This document shows positions 1 through 8,798 of a stretch of 36,314 nt of DNA, piece after piece; the first letter of the stretch is position 1; every line of letters begins with the position of its first letter. This stretch comes from Isotricha intestinalis (Eukaryota; Ciliophora; Litostomatea; Vestibuliferida; Isotrichidae). Both the position numbers and the translations under genes were made by a program. The stretch is taken from contig JAJJLU010000029.1 of the NCBI GenBank assembly GCA_023807065.1, positions 1 to 36,314 on the forward strand. Reading direction: 5' to 3'. The notes under the pieces are model-generated. The model was not told the origin of the DNA. It was given only the letters and a program-made list of their open reading frames with translations, and made no database searches.

Positions 1-28
1 CCCCAATCCCCAATCCCCAATCCCCAAT
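1..28. repeat. Left telomere, four CCCCAAT repeats
   Basis: Four perfect tandem copies of the heptamer CCCCAAT start at base 1 and pass directly into T-rich unique sequence at base 29. The C-rich strand reads 5' to 3' inward, the polarity expected of a left chromosome end. The unit resembles the Tetrahymena CCCCAA repeat with one extra T. Together with the complementary array at the right end it shows that the window is a whole linear chromosome. Confidence 0.96.
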
Positions 29-184
29 GTTTTTTTATTTTATTTTTTTTCATTTCATTAATTTATTCTTTTTATTTCTTTTTCATATTTTTTATAATTT
101 AATATTTAGTAATTCTTTTTTAAATATTTTCCTCAATTATAAATTAAATTCCTTAATTTTTATTTTTTATTTATTATCAATATA

Positions 185-480
185 TTAATTATTATTTAAC
201 ATTAAGTCATTAAACTTTTCGATTTCATCATTAAAATAACTGAATTCATGAGAAATTTTTATTAAGAAATCTTTAAAATATCAAAAAAGCAAAGTAAAAA
301 AAATAATGTATCTTTAATTTCAATTATTTCTCAGTCAATTAATTCAGAAATTTCATTTATAATTTCTTTTATATCTTTTAAATTATCAATATAATCCTCA
401 AATTTATTATTTGAAGTTTAAATTTATTTTAATTCTTATTCATATTCCCCTTTTTTTTGATTATTTCTTTTTATAATTAT
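185..480 (-). pseudogene. Subtelomeric decayed coding relic, unknown family
   Basis: Read on the minus strand, this stretch has coding-like composition but no intact frame. The last 31 codons (188-280) are open and end at a TAA at 185-187, with residues such as FSYFNDEIEKFNDLM. Upstream, another frame (about 300-450) reads residues such as NNKFEDYIDNLKDIKEII, broken by TGA at 331-333 and TAA at 418-420, 424-426 and 436-438. The charged helical character suggests part of a coiled coil. At least one frameshift separates the two parts. I could not assign a family. It may be a dead gene fragment or chance; the long acidic/basic helical run favours the former. Confidence 0.45.
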
Positions 481-573
481 CTTTTTATTTAATATTTAAT
501 TATTGTTATTTTACATTTCAATTATTAATTTTTTAATTCTTAAATGTTTTTTTAATTCATAATTCTATAAAAA

Positions 574-3237
574 ATGATTTTTATTTTTTTTTTCTTTTCA
601 TCTATATCTTTTTATTATTGTCAATTACCGAAATGTCGTTCTGATTCATTAAAATTTATTTTTTCAAAATGTAATGAAAATTTACAAAGATCAATATTTT
701 TCACAAATCCAGAACAATGCGATATTTTTTCAGAACAAATCCCTGTTTCTAATGAAAATATGTTTTGTTCTTCATGTGATAATGGTTTTTATTTATCATA
801 TAATATGAAAACAAATAATTTTACTTGTAATATATGTCCAAAAAATACATATTCAATAAAAGGAAATTTTAGAGTAAATGGAGATTATTATGAATGGAAT
901 CAAAAAGTAATTGATTCTTTTCAAAATGATTGTTTTCTATCAAATTTATTAAATGAAAATTATTATTGCACAAGGTTTCACACTGAAAACGGTAAAAAAT
1001 TAATTAGTGGAAATCCACATTCTAAAAACTATTCTAATTCAACATATGTAGTTCAATTAGGAAAAACTTTTAGATTAATTGAAAATGGTCAAATCAAATT
1101 TAAATACAAAAAGGACACATTTAAAGAAGAAAATTCCACAAATGGAATTTTTAAATTTTTCATAAATTATATGATACAATATATAGATGATGAAATATCA
1201 AGTTCAAAAAATGAATATAATGAAATAGCATTTAATTTAACTCCAGGATATTATAGTTTTTTATGGCAATATTCAAAAAAAATAAAAAATATCAAAGATG
1301 AAAATTTAAAAATTGTTTTTAAAACAATTGAAATAACAGGACTAGAAACAGCAGCATTAGAATGTCAAAAATGTTTAAATGGTTTTTCAAATGAAGGAAG
1401 TGATCATTGTGAAGTTTGTAAAGATGAAAAATATTATGATAGTAAAACTTCATCTTGTTTAAATTGCCCAAATAATACAAAAAGTAAAGGAGGAATTGGA
1501 ATTGAATCTTGTGTTGAATATCCTCAATGTATTGATGATGATTATATTCAAATTATTGATAATAAATGTGATATTTTTAATAATAAACAAAAAATTTCTT
1601 TTAAATTAATTAATGATAAATGTAATGAAAAAATTAAAAAAAATGATATTTATATTGATTGTTTTATATGTGAAAGTGGATTATATAAAAAGAAAATAGA
1701 TAATACTCATTATATATGTGATTATTGTCCTCCTTATACTTTTTCTAATGAAAGCAATAAGGATAATTGTTTAACTTGTGAAGGATATATTAAAAGAAGA
1801 ATGATATTTAATTATTTAGAAAATAATACATTTAATCAAAAAATAGAAATAGAAAAAAATGAAGGTGAATTAAATATTGAATTAAATAATAAAAATAAAA
1901 GTGAAATGACTTTGTTTATAGATAATGAAAAAATATATAAAAGACCAGATGAAAATAATGTCATTAAAATAAAATTATTAAAAGGTCCACACAATATCTT
2001 TATAAATTTAGAAAATTTCCAAATAAAAAAAATTATAATATATAATACAACAGAAGGAGGAGGATATGAATGTGAAGAATGTCCAGAAAATGCAAAAATA
2101 AAAAATGAAAATGGATTTACTTGTTTAAATTGTGGACCAGGATATTATTTAAATTCTCAACAAAATTGTGTTAAATGTGATTATAATTTTATAAAAATGG
2201 TTTCTGGTAATAATGAAAAATGTATTAAATGTCCTGATTTCACTTTTTCTAATGATGAAAGAACAGAATGTTTAATTTATCCTATTATAAATCAAAAAAA
2301 TATCAAAAGAAGTTTTATTATTGAACAATTTGAAAAAACTCAAGAAAAAATATGTAAATTATTAGATTGTACTAATTCTTTATTACCTATAAACGACATG
2401 ATAAATAAAAAGATATATTATATTTCATTTAATTCTTCAAGACTTTTTCCTTTTAATGATAAAAAATATTCTTTTCAAAACAGTGATATTATCACAAAAA
2501 AAGGATATATTTATTTATTAATTCATTCATCTTTCAAAGACAAAGGAACAATATTTAATATTGGAAATAAAATTGAACAAATTAAAATAATAGATGAAGA
2601 AAATGAAAAAGGTATTGTAATTAAATATATTGGAGATGAATGTCCTGATATTCCAGATAAAAAATATGAAAGTTATTTGTTTTTAAGATGTAAAAAAAAT
2701 GAAATTGAAGATACCATTTTTTCTTTCCAAAAACCAATTTTAATAAAATCTAATAAATGTTCCCATTATTTCAAATGGGATAGTTTAGAAGCTTGTCCAA
2801 TTTGTTTGTCTAATGAAATTAAAGAAATAAGTTCTTTTTGTGTAAAATCAAAAAAAAATATATTTAATTCAGAAGGTGATAAATGCATTATTCAAAATCC
2901 AAATACTATTTATGGAAATGAAATTGAATTTGATTCAAATGATAATGTGGTTAATGAAAATGATATTGAGATAGCAAATAATTATGTATTCAGTGTAAAA
3001 TCTAATAGGAAATATCCAAACAATAAAATCAAATTAGTAACTGAAAAAAAATATCAAAATTCTTGTTCAATGAGCAGTAATTATGATATTTTTTCAATAA
3101 TTTATATTGTAATTGGAATTATAGTTTATATACTTTTATTACTTATAATTTTTATTGTATATTTTAAATCACATAAATTAAGGAATACAGTTTCAGAAAT
3201 ACAAATTGTTAAAATTCATGAGAAGGAAAAAAAATAA
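574..3237 (+). CDS. ELAPOR/EIG121-like Cys-rich type I membrane protein
   Basis: This predicts an 887-residue secretory-pathway membrane protein. A hydrophobic signal peptide covers about residues 1-16. A long extracellular or luminal region follows with many CxxC pairs in growth-factor-receptor-like repeats (CEECP, CLNCGPGYY, CIKCPDFTFS). One transmembrane helix lies at about 837-864, followed by a short basic cytoplasmic tail. Near residue 739 the motif YFKWDSLEACPIC resembles the end of the mannose-6-phosphate-receptor-like domain of animal ELAPOR1/2 (EIG121, KIAA1324), endolysosomal proteins linked to autophagy; this match is from memory. The ATG at 574 is the first in frame and gives the signal peptide directly. 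It could instead be a generic ciliate Cys-rich surface protein. It is the first gene from the telomere, and its 3' end lies 42 bp from the convergent 14-3-3 gene. Confidence 0.72.
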   Translation: MIFIFFFFSSISFYYCQLPKCRSDSLKFIFSKCNENLQRSIFFTNPEQCDIFSEQIPVSNENMFCSSCDNGFYLSYNMKTNNFTCNICPKNTYSIKGNFRVNGDYYEWNQKVIDSFQNDCFLSNLLNENYYCTRFHTENGKKLISGNPHSKNYSNSTYVVQLGKTFRLIENGQIKFKYKKDTFKEENSTNGIFKFFINYMIQYIDDEISSSKNEYNEIAFNLTPGYYSFLWQYSKKIKNIKDENLKIVFKTIEITGLETAALECQKCLNGFSNEGSDHCEVCKDEKYYDSKTSSCLNCPNNTKSKGGIGIESCVEYPQCIDDDYIQIIDNKCDIFNNKQKISFKLINDKCNEKIKKNDIYIDCFICESGLYKKKIDNTHYICDYCPPYTFSNESNKDNCLTCEGYIKRRMIFNYLENNTFNQKIEIEKNEGELNIELNNKNKSEMTLFIDNEKIYKRPDENNVIKIKLLKGPHNIFINLENFQIKKIIIYNTTEGGGYECEECPENAKIKNENGFTCLNCGPGYYLNSQQNCVKCDYNFIKMVSGNNEKCIKCPDFTFSNDERTECLIYPIINQKNIKRSFIIEQFEKTQEKICKLLDCTNSLLPINDMINKKIYYISFNSSRLFPFNDKKYSFQNSDIITKKGYIYLLIHSSFKDKGTIFNIGNKIEQIKIIDEENEKGIVIKYIGDECPDIPDKKYESYLFLRCKKNEIEDTIFSFQKPILIKSNKCSHYFKWDSLEACPICLSNEIKEISSFCVKSKKNIFNSEGDKCIIQNPNTIYGNEIEFDSNDNVVNENDIEIANNYVFSVKSNRKYPNNKIKLVTEKKYQNSCSMSSNYDIFSIIYIVIGIIVYILLLLIIFIVYFKSHKLRNTVSEIQIVKIHEKEKK

Positions 3238-3279
3238 ATTTATATGAATATCTTAGATAAATAAATTATATTTAAATTT

Positions 3280-4353
3280 TTAATTAAATTCTTTATTGTC
3301 TTCTATTTCTTTATCATTTTCTGAATGATTTTCTCTATTAAAACTATTATTTAAATTCTCTTCTCGTTCTTCTTCTTCTTCTTCTTCTTTTTCTTCTTCT
3401 TCTTCTTCTTCTTTTTCTTCTTCTTCATTATCAATATAATCTAATTTTTTTGAATTATCAAATTCCCAAATAACTTTATTATCTTTAATTTTACTTAAAA
3501 TTTGTTTTCCTTCATCACTCAACTCATTTTCAATTTGACTGACCCCACTTATACAAAAATTTAAAAAATCAATAGCATCTTCTTTTTGTTTTTTTTCTTC
3601 AAACAATAAAACAGCATAATTTAAATAAAGAGATAATTTAACAGGTTCTTTAAAAGAAATATTATTTAATAAATCAATTCCTTTAACATAAGATTGTTCA
3701 CTTTGATTTATTTTTTTATTTTTATCATCTGGAGTAACATAAATTTCAATAGCATATCTATAAAAATCTCCTTTAAGTTTTAAATAATATGCTTTTTCAA
3801 TTTCATTATTTGCCAAAGTAATTAATTTATCTAAAGTATTATGAAAATCTATAATTTTATGTTTAATATCTGTATTAAAATTTGCAATTGTTGCTCTTAA
3901 TTCACTTAAAAAAAAAGATATTAATTCTTTATCTTTTTCAGGATCTAATTTGAATTCATTGTCAATATTTTTTATTTTACTTTCTTCTTCCTTTTTTTCT
4001 TCTTTTTGAGCTGAATTTCTTCTAAAGGAAGATGGAATATAACCTATATTAACTAAATTTTCATTTTCTTCTTTTTGTTTTTCATTGTTTTTTGGTTTTT
4101 TATTCTTTTTTTTTGAAAATTTTGTAAGTTTTTTTAATTCATCATTTAACATACTAATTTGGTTTTTTAAAAGATAAAATATTTTCTTAAAATTAGCAGG
4201 CAATAATATTTGCATTTCTTTATCTAATTTATCATCTTTATTAATGATAGTATCTAAATAAATTTGACATTCTCTATTCATATTGGAATGATATGTAACT
4301 TGGCATAAATGTTTTAAACTTTCAGTATTTAAACTTTCGTAATTTTCAATCAT
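3280..4353 (-). CDS. Divergent 14-3-3-like protein with insert and acidic tail
   Basis: This 357-residue protein shows the 14-3-3 fold signature. Residues about 188-203 contain YLKLKGDFYRYAIE, matching the family motif around helix E, whose Arg-Tyr pair (here R199, Y200) binds phosphopeptides. A later stretch (LNYAVLLFEE, then the IW near residue 296) matches the terminal helices. By hand alignment K57 and K64 fall where the family has the other basic pocket residues, so phosphobinding may be kept. Oddities are a Lys/Glu-rich insert at about 78-135 and a tail after residue 308 built of Glu runs, which makes it about 110 residues longer than usual. 14-3-3 proteins are dimeric adaptors for phosphorylated clients. 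A GSK3 kinase lies next upstream on the same strand, though no functional link is shown. Confidence 0.85.
   Translation of the reverse strand: MIENYESLNTESLKHLCQVTYHSNMNRECQIYLDTIINKDDKLDKEMQILLPANFKKIFYLLKNQISMLNDELKKLTKFSKKKNKKPKNNEKQKEENENLVNIGYIPSSFRRNSAQKEEKKEEESKIKNIDNEFKLDPEKDKELISFFLSELRATIANFNTDIKHKIIDFHNTLDKLITLANNEIEKAYYLKLKGDFYRYAIEIYVTPDDKNKKINQSEQSYVKGIDLLNNISFKEPVKLSLYLNYAVLLFEEKKQKEDAIDFLNFCISGVSQIENELSDEGKQILSKIKDNKVIWEFDNSKKLDYIDNEEEEKEEEEEEEKEEEEEEEREENLNNSFNRENHSENDKEIEDNKEFN
3364..3425 (-). repeat. Trinucleotide (TTC)n tract coding a poly-Glu tail
   Basis: Near-perfect TTC repeats, GAA on the coding strand, encode two long Glu runs in the C-terminal tail of the 14-3-3-like protein. 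Such microsatellites are prone to length change, so the tail length may vary between alleles or chromosome copies. Confidence 0.85.
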
Positions 4354-4620
4354 TTTAAAATTAAAAAGTTATGATTGAAATTTAATTATTTTGAAAAATA
4401 AAATTTTATTAATTAATATTTTATTTAATAACCTTTAATACTATTTTATAAATATATATATCTTTAAATAATATAAGATAGTTTATTTCAAATTCTATTA
4501 AAAATAAAATTAACAATTATAGTAAATAGAAATTTAACATTTATATTTATAAATCAATTCATATATACCCATTTAGTAACTATTTTGAAATTTTTCAAAT
4601 AATATATATACTTACTAAAT

Positions 4621-5733
4621 TTATAATTTATTTTTATACCATTTAGGAATTAATTTTGTATTAATTATTTTATGTGTATCGTTTTCAATTTCTTCATTTG
4701 AAAAAGTAAATATTATTTCTAAAAATTCATCTTCTAAATTACCTTCTTTTCTTAAATCATCAAAAAAAGGATGACATAAACAATCTAATGGTTTCAATCT
4801 TTCATCTGGGTTATATTTTAATAAATTTTTAACTAAATCAAAAAATTCATTTCCTAAATAAGAATAATAATTGTCAAAAACTTCTTTCATAGTAAAGCAT
4901 TTAATTAAAGGGAATTTATATTTATGATAATTAGGATTTAATTTATGAATAATTTTTTGAGTAGGAGTTCCTAAAATTTTAATAATTTCAAACAATTGAT
5001 CAGTAGAATTTTCTCCTTTAAATAATGGTACACCTAAAACTAATTCACAAATCACACAACCAACACTCCAAATATCAATTTTATTAGTATATTCAATAGG
5101 ATCAAAAATTAATTCAGGAGCTCTATAATATCTACTACAAATATATGAAACATTTCTTTCTCCTTTTTTTAATTTTTTTGCTGAACCAAAATCACATAAC
5201 TTTATTAATTTTTTTTTAGAATCTATTAATATATTTTGTGGCTTTATATCTCTATGACAAATTCCTAAACAGTTTAAATAATTTAAAGCATGAATTAATT
5301 GATATGAATATAATTTTAAATCTAATAAAGACAGTTTACGAGATGGAAATGGATTATAATAAATAAATTGACCTAAATTTTCAGGGAAAAAATCTGTAAC
5401 TACATTTAAATATTTATTATCAGTTTTTTTATCAATAAAAGAAAAATAATAATGTCTTAATTTAATAATATTAATATGATTTAATTCACTTAACATTTGT
5501 AATTCTCTATTTTTAAATCTTGAATCTTGAAAAACTGTTTTTATTGCAACTATTTCATTTGTTTGATCACATTTAGCTTTATATACTTTTCCAAAAGCTC
5601 CATTTCCAATTAATATATTTTCACTATAAGTAAATTCAGCCTTTTGATTTGAAATTGATGTTGATTGATAATTACTTGTAACTAAACTACTTGGAGCTTT
5701 ATTTTGAGAATTGGGGAAATTTGCATCAAGCAT
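4621..5733 (-). CDS. GSK3: Glycogen synthase kinase 3 (shaggy-type Ser/Thr kinase)
   Basis: The 370-residue protein is almost entirely a CMGC-group kinase domain. The Gly-rich loop IGNGAFGKVYKA is at about residues 42-53, the catalytic Lys in VAIK is K65, the HRDIKPQN loop begins at H160 and DFG starts at D181. The activation segment NVSYICSRYYRAPEL carries the GSK3 autophosphorylation Tyr (Y197), and GTPTQ with the PNY sequence that follows matches GSK3. The N-terminal 35 residues are Ser/Asn-rich. GSK3 phosphorylates primed substrates in signalling, cell-cycle and ciliary control. The start ATG gives a normal kinase N-terminus. Assignment is very secure; the number of paralogues in this organism is unknown. 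Confidence 0.96.
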   Translation of the reverse strand: MLDANFPNSQNKAPSSLVTSNYQSTSISNQKAEFTYSENILIGNGAFGKVYKAKCDQTNEIVAIKTVFQDSRFKNRELQMLSELNHINIIKLRHYYFSFIDKKTDNKYLNVVTDFFPENLGQFIYYNPFPSRKLSLLDLKLYSYQLIHALNYLNCLGICHRDIKPQNILIDSKKKLIKLCDFGSAKKLKKGERNVSYICSRYYRAPELIFDPIEYTNKIDIWSVGCVICELVLGVPLFKGENSTDQLFEIIKILGTPTQKIIHKLNPNYHKYKFPLIKCFTMKEVFDNYYSYLGNEFFDLVKNLLKYNPDERLKPLDCLCHPFFDDLRKEGNLEDEFLEIIFTFSNEEIENDTHKIINTKLIPKWYKNKL

Positions 5734-5987
5734 ATTTTTTAATATTTTTTTTATATTTAAATGAGAATTGTAATATTCTTAATTTGATTTTTAATATTTA
5801 AAATTAATTATTTTTGATTTCTATTAATTTGATTTATGGAATTTAAAAGAAATATATGATACTATAAATAAATAAAGAATTTCTTAAAAAATTCAGAAAA
5901 TTGAGTCAAAAGACTAAAACATAATAAAATACATAATACAACATATTTTGAAGAAATATAAATAAATTTATTTATTACAAATTCCTT

Positions 5988-8150
5988 TTAAAAATTTATC
6001 TTTCCTCCATTTTTCTCGGTTTGTGTTCTCAAATATCTTCTATAATCATTAAAATTTCCTCTAAACTGTTTACATTTTTTATTTTCAATCATATAAATTT
6101 GATTACATACTCTTTCAACAAAATTTTGATCATGACTAATAATAAGTAAACCTCCTTCATAAGAATTAAGAGCAATACTCAAAGCATTAATAGCATCTAA
6201 ATCTAAATGATTAGTAGGTTCATCCATTAAAATAATTTGTGGATTATTCATAACAATTAAAGAAAGAGCAACTCTACTTTTTTGTCCTCCACTTAACAAA
6301 TAATTAGGTCTTAAAGCAACATTACCAGAAATACCAAAAGAACTTAATTGACTTCTAATTACATTTATATCTGTATCAGGATAATATTTTTGTAATTGTT
6401 CTAAAGGACTTAATTCAAGATCTAATTGATCAACATGATGTTGAGCAAAAACACTTAAACGTAATTTTGAATGTTTAAAACATAATCCTGATATTGGATT
6501 AATATCTCCATTTAATCCTTTTAATAATGTAGTTTTTCCACAGCCATTTGCTCCAACTAATGCTATTCTTGATGTCATATCAACATTTAAATTTACTTTT
6601 TCTATTATTATATTATTATCATATCCTAAATCAGCATTATCTAATCTAAGAACTGGTGGAGAAATTTTTTCTGGTTCTGGAAATACAAATATACTCATTG
6701 GATCTTCTAATATTTCTTCTACTAATTCCATTTTATTCATTTGTTTTATTCTACTTTGAACCAAATTTGCTCTTTTTGCTTTATATCTAAATTTATTTAT
6801 AAATTCTTGCATATGTTCTATTTTTTTTGTTTGGGCTTCATGTAATCTTTTATTTAATTTTAATTGTTCTGTTCTTGCTTTATCAAAATCAGTATAATTT
6901 CCCTTATAATAAGTTAACTTTTGATTTTGCAAGTGTATAATATCAGTTGCAATACTATCAATAAAATCTTTAGCATGAGAAACAATAACTAAAGTATAAG
7001 GCCAATTTAATAAATAATCTTCTAACCACATTACTGCATTCATATCTAAATGATTTGTTGGTTCATCTAATAATAATAAATCTGGCATTACATATAATGC
7101 TTTTGCTAATGAAATTCTCATTCTCCATCCTCCTGAAAAATTTTTTGTTTTTTTATTAAAATCACTTTCATGAAATCCTAATCCTAATAATATAAATTTA
7201 GCTTTATTTTCTGCGGATGATGCATCTATTTCTTCTAAACGATTATTTATTTCTACTAATTTATTTGTTAAATTCTTTATTTTTTCTTCATTTTTTTCAT
7301 TCAATATTTTCTCATTTATTTCATTACTTTCATTTAATAATTTAGTTCTTTCTCTATCACATAATAATATTTCATCTATTAATTTATTTTCACTCATAAT
7401 TGCTTCTTGTTCAACATGAACTATTTGTAATTGTTTTGGAATTCCATCAATTTCTTTTCTTACAATATGATTTAATAAAGTAGTTTTTCCTATTCCATTT
7501 CTTCCAATTAAAACATATCTTCTTCCAAAAGAAATTTTTAATTCAGCTTCATTTAATAAAGTTTTTCCTCCAATATGAATAGTAAATGAAGGAACATTAA
7601 TATCTACTTTATGACTTTCATCTTTAATATGATGAATACTATAATCTTCACTTAATTCTTTTTGTCTTCTCATTTCTTCTAAATATTCTTCCATTGCTTT
7701 TTTCTTAGAAGGATCAATATAAAATTCAGTAATTTTAGCATTACCTTGAATCATTCCTTTAGCATATAATTTTTCTACATTAAATGTTAATGAAAGAGGA
7801 TCAAAATTTAATGATGTTATTGTATTATTTGAACCTACTTGAATATCACATAATCTTGTTGGATCTTCTAATTTTTCTGCTATTATTGCTTTTCTTGCTC
7901 CTTTTACTCCATTTTTATGAAGTAAAGTATTTATTTCTTTTAAAATTTTTGTCTTTGATGATTCTATGTATTTATTTCCATCATCTAAGTAATCTCCTAT
8001 TAATAATTTTAAGTCTGACTCATTTTCTGGCATATCTGTATATATCATATTTGATATATATGATAACATATTTTCATCATATTGTTCTCTTGGGAAATAT
8101 GGTTTTAATATTGAACTTATTTCATCTTGTGTTAAAGTCTGAGATGTCAT
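5988..8150 (-). CDS. ABCF3: ABCF-family ATPase, ABCF3/Gcn20-like translation factor
   Basis: This is a 720-residue soluble twin-ABC protein without membrane segments. Domain 1 has Walker A GRNGIGKTT at 216-224, signature FSGGWRMR at 338-345 and Walker B LLLLDEPTNHLD near 358-369. A charged linker covers about 425-495. Domain 2 has Walker A GANGCGKTT at 533-541, signature LSGGQKSR near 619 and Walker B ILMDEPTNHLD near 640. The N-terminal helical region with an acidic YLDDG motif resembles ABCF3/Gcn20, which binds ribosomes with Gcn1 and supports Gcn2 stress signalling; the ABCF1 and ABCF2 N-termini differ. All catalytic motifs are intact. The ATG at 8150 gives the full N-terminal domain. It sits head-to-head with the next + gene across a 648 bp spacer. 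Confidence 0.93.
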   Translation of the reverse strand: MTSQTLTQDEISSILKPYFPREQYDENMLSYISNMIYTDMPENESDLKLLIGDYLDDGNKYIESSKTKILKEINTLLHKNGVKGARKAIIAEKLEDPTRLCDIQVGSNNTITSLNFDPLSLTFNVEKLYAKGMIQGNAKITEFYIDPSKKKAMEEYLEEMRRQKELSEDYSIHHIKDESHKVDINVPSFTIHIGGKTLLNEAELKISFGRRYVLIGRNGIGKTTLLNHIVRKEIDGIPKQLQIVHVEQEAIMSENKLIDEILLCDRERTKLLNESNEINEKILNEKNEEKIKNLTNKLVEINNRLEEIDASSAENKAKFILLGLGFHESDFNKKTKNFSGGWRMRISLAKALYVMPDLLLLDEPTNHLDMNAVMWLEDYLLNWPYTLVIVSHAKDFIDSIATDIIHLQNQKLTYYKGNYTDFDKARTEQLKLNKRLHEAQTKKIEHMQEFINKFRYKAKRANLVQSRIKQMNKMELVEEILEDPMSIFVFPEPEKISPPVLRLDNADLGYDNNIIIEKVNLNVDMTSRIALVGANGCGKTTLLKGLNGDINPISGLCFKHSKLRLSVFAQHHVDQLDLELSPLEQLQKYYPDTDINVIRSQLSSFGISGNVALRPNYLLSGGQKSRVALSLIVMNNPQIILMDEPTNHLDLDAINALSIALNSYEGGLLIISHDQNFVERVCNQIYMIENKKCKQFRGNFNDYRRYLRTQTEKNGGKINF

Positions 8151-8798
8151 TAGAGGATAAAAATAATTTTTTAAATTAAATGAATTAATTATTTATTTTA
8201 TTTTTTAAAATTATTATTTTTTAGTTATAATAAAAGTTAGTATTTCAAAAAGTAGGAATATTTATATTACATTTTAAATGTTATTAATTTTTAATTAAGG
8301 TTAATGGCATTTTTAAAGTTTAATTTATTTATCAATTTTAAGTTTTAATGAATATTTATATAAAAAATAATGATACTAATGACAATAACAATTTTTACAT
8401 AAAATAATGTTAATTTACTTAATTTTGTAAAAGTTATTAATAATTTTTTTTTAAATTTTAATCTTATATTTTATAATCTCTGATTCTTTCCAATAAATTT
8501 TTTAATAGTTAATATTTTTTTTTCATTAAAATTTAACATTTTAACTTCAGAATTATAATCACAAATTAGTTTATTATAAGTTTTATTCAAATAATACAGA
8601 GAAAAAGAAATATAAAAAAAGAAGTGAGAAAACTATAATAACTAATAAATCAATAATAAAATCTTTCTGAAAATTTTATATTAATAGTTTTTGGAAATTA
8701 TATAGAAGATAACCCATTTTTAACAATTATATAATGAGTGGTGACATCTGTTTCCTGTATTATTTAAATTCTAAAAAAAAATAAATTAAATTTAATTT
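8151..8798. promoter_or_regulatory. Divergent intergenic spacer, with a possible small relic ORF
   Basis: This 648 bp AT-rich spacer separates the ABCF3 gene (-) from an unknown + gene and should hold both promoters. On the minus strand between about 8470 and 8680 there are open stretches. One encodes a hydrophobic run resembling a transmembrane helix (LLVIIVFSLLFLYFF). A neighbouring frame continues as NKLICDYNSEVKM to NQRL and a TAA near 8473. The two frames would need a frameshift to join. I count this as weak evidence for a decayed small membrane-protein gene. Nothing else is recognisable. Confidence 0.4.

Noticed and set aside
3364..3425. CRISPR or satellite interpretation of the TTC repeat
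   Set aside because: It is an in-frame trinucleotide tract encoding Glu within the 14-3-3-like gene.
7784..8179. 131-aa + ORF over the ABCF3 gene
   Set aside because: It is antisense to conserved ABCF3 sequence and consists of Leu/Ile/Phe/Tyr residues produced by reading an A-rich gene backwards.
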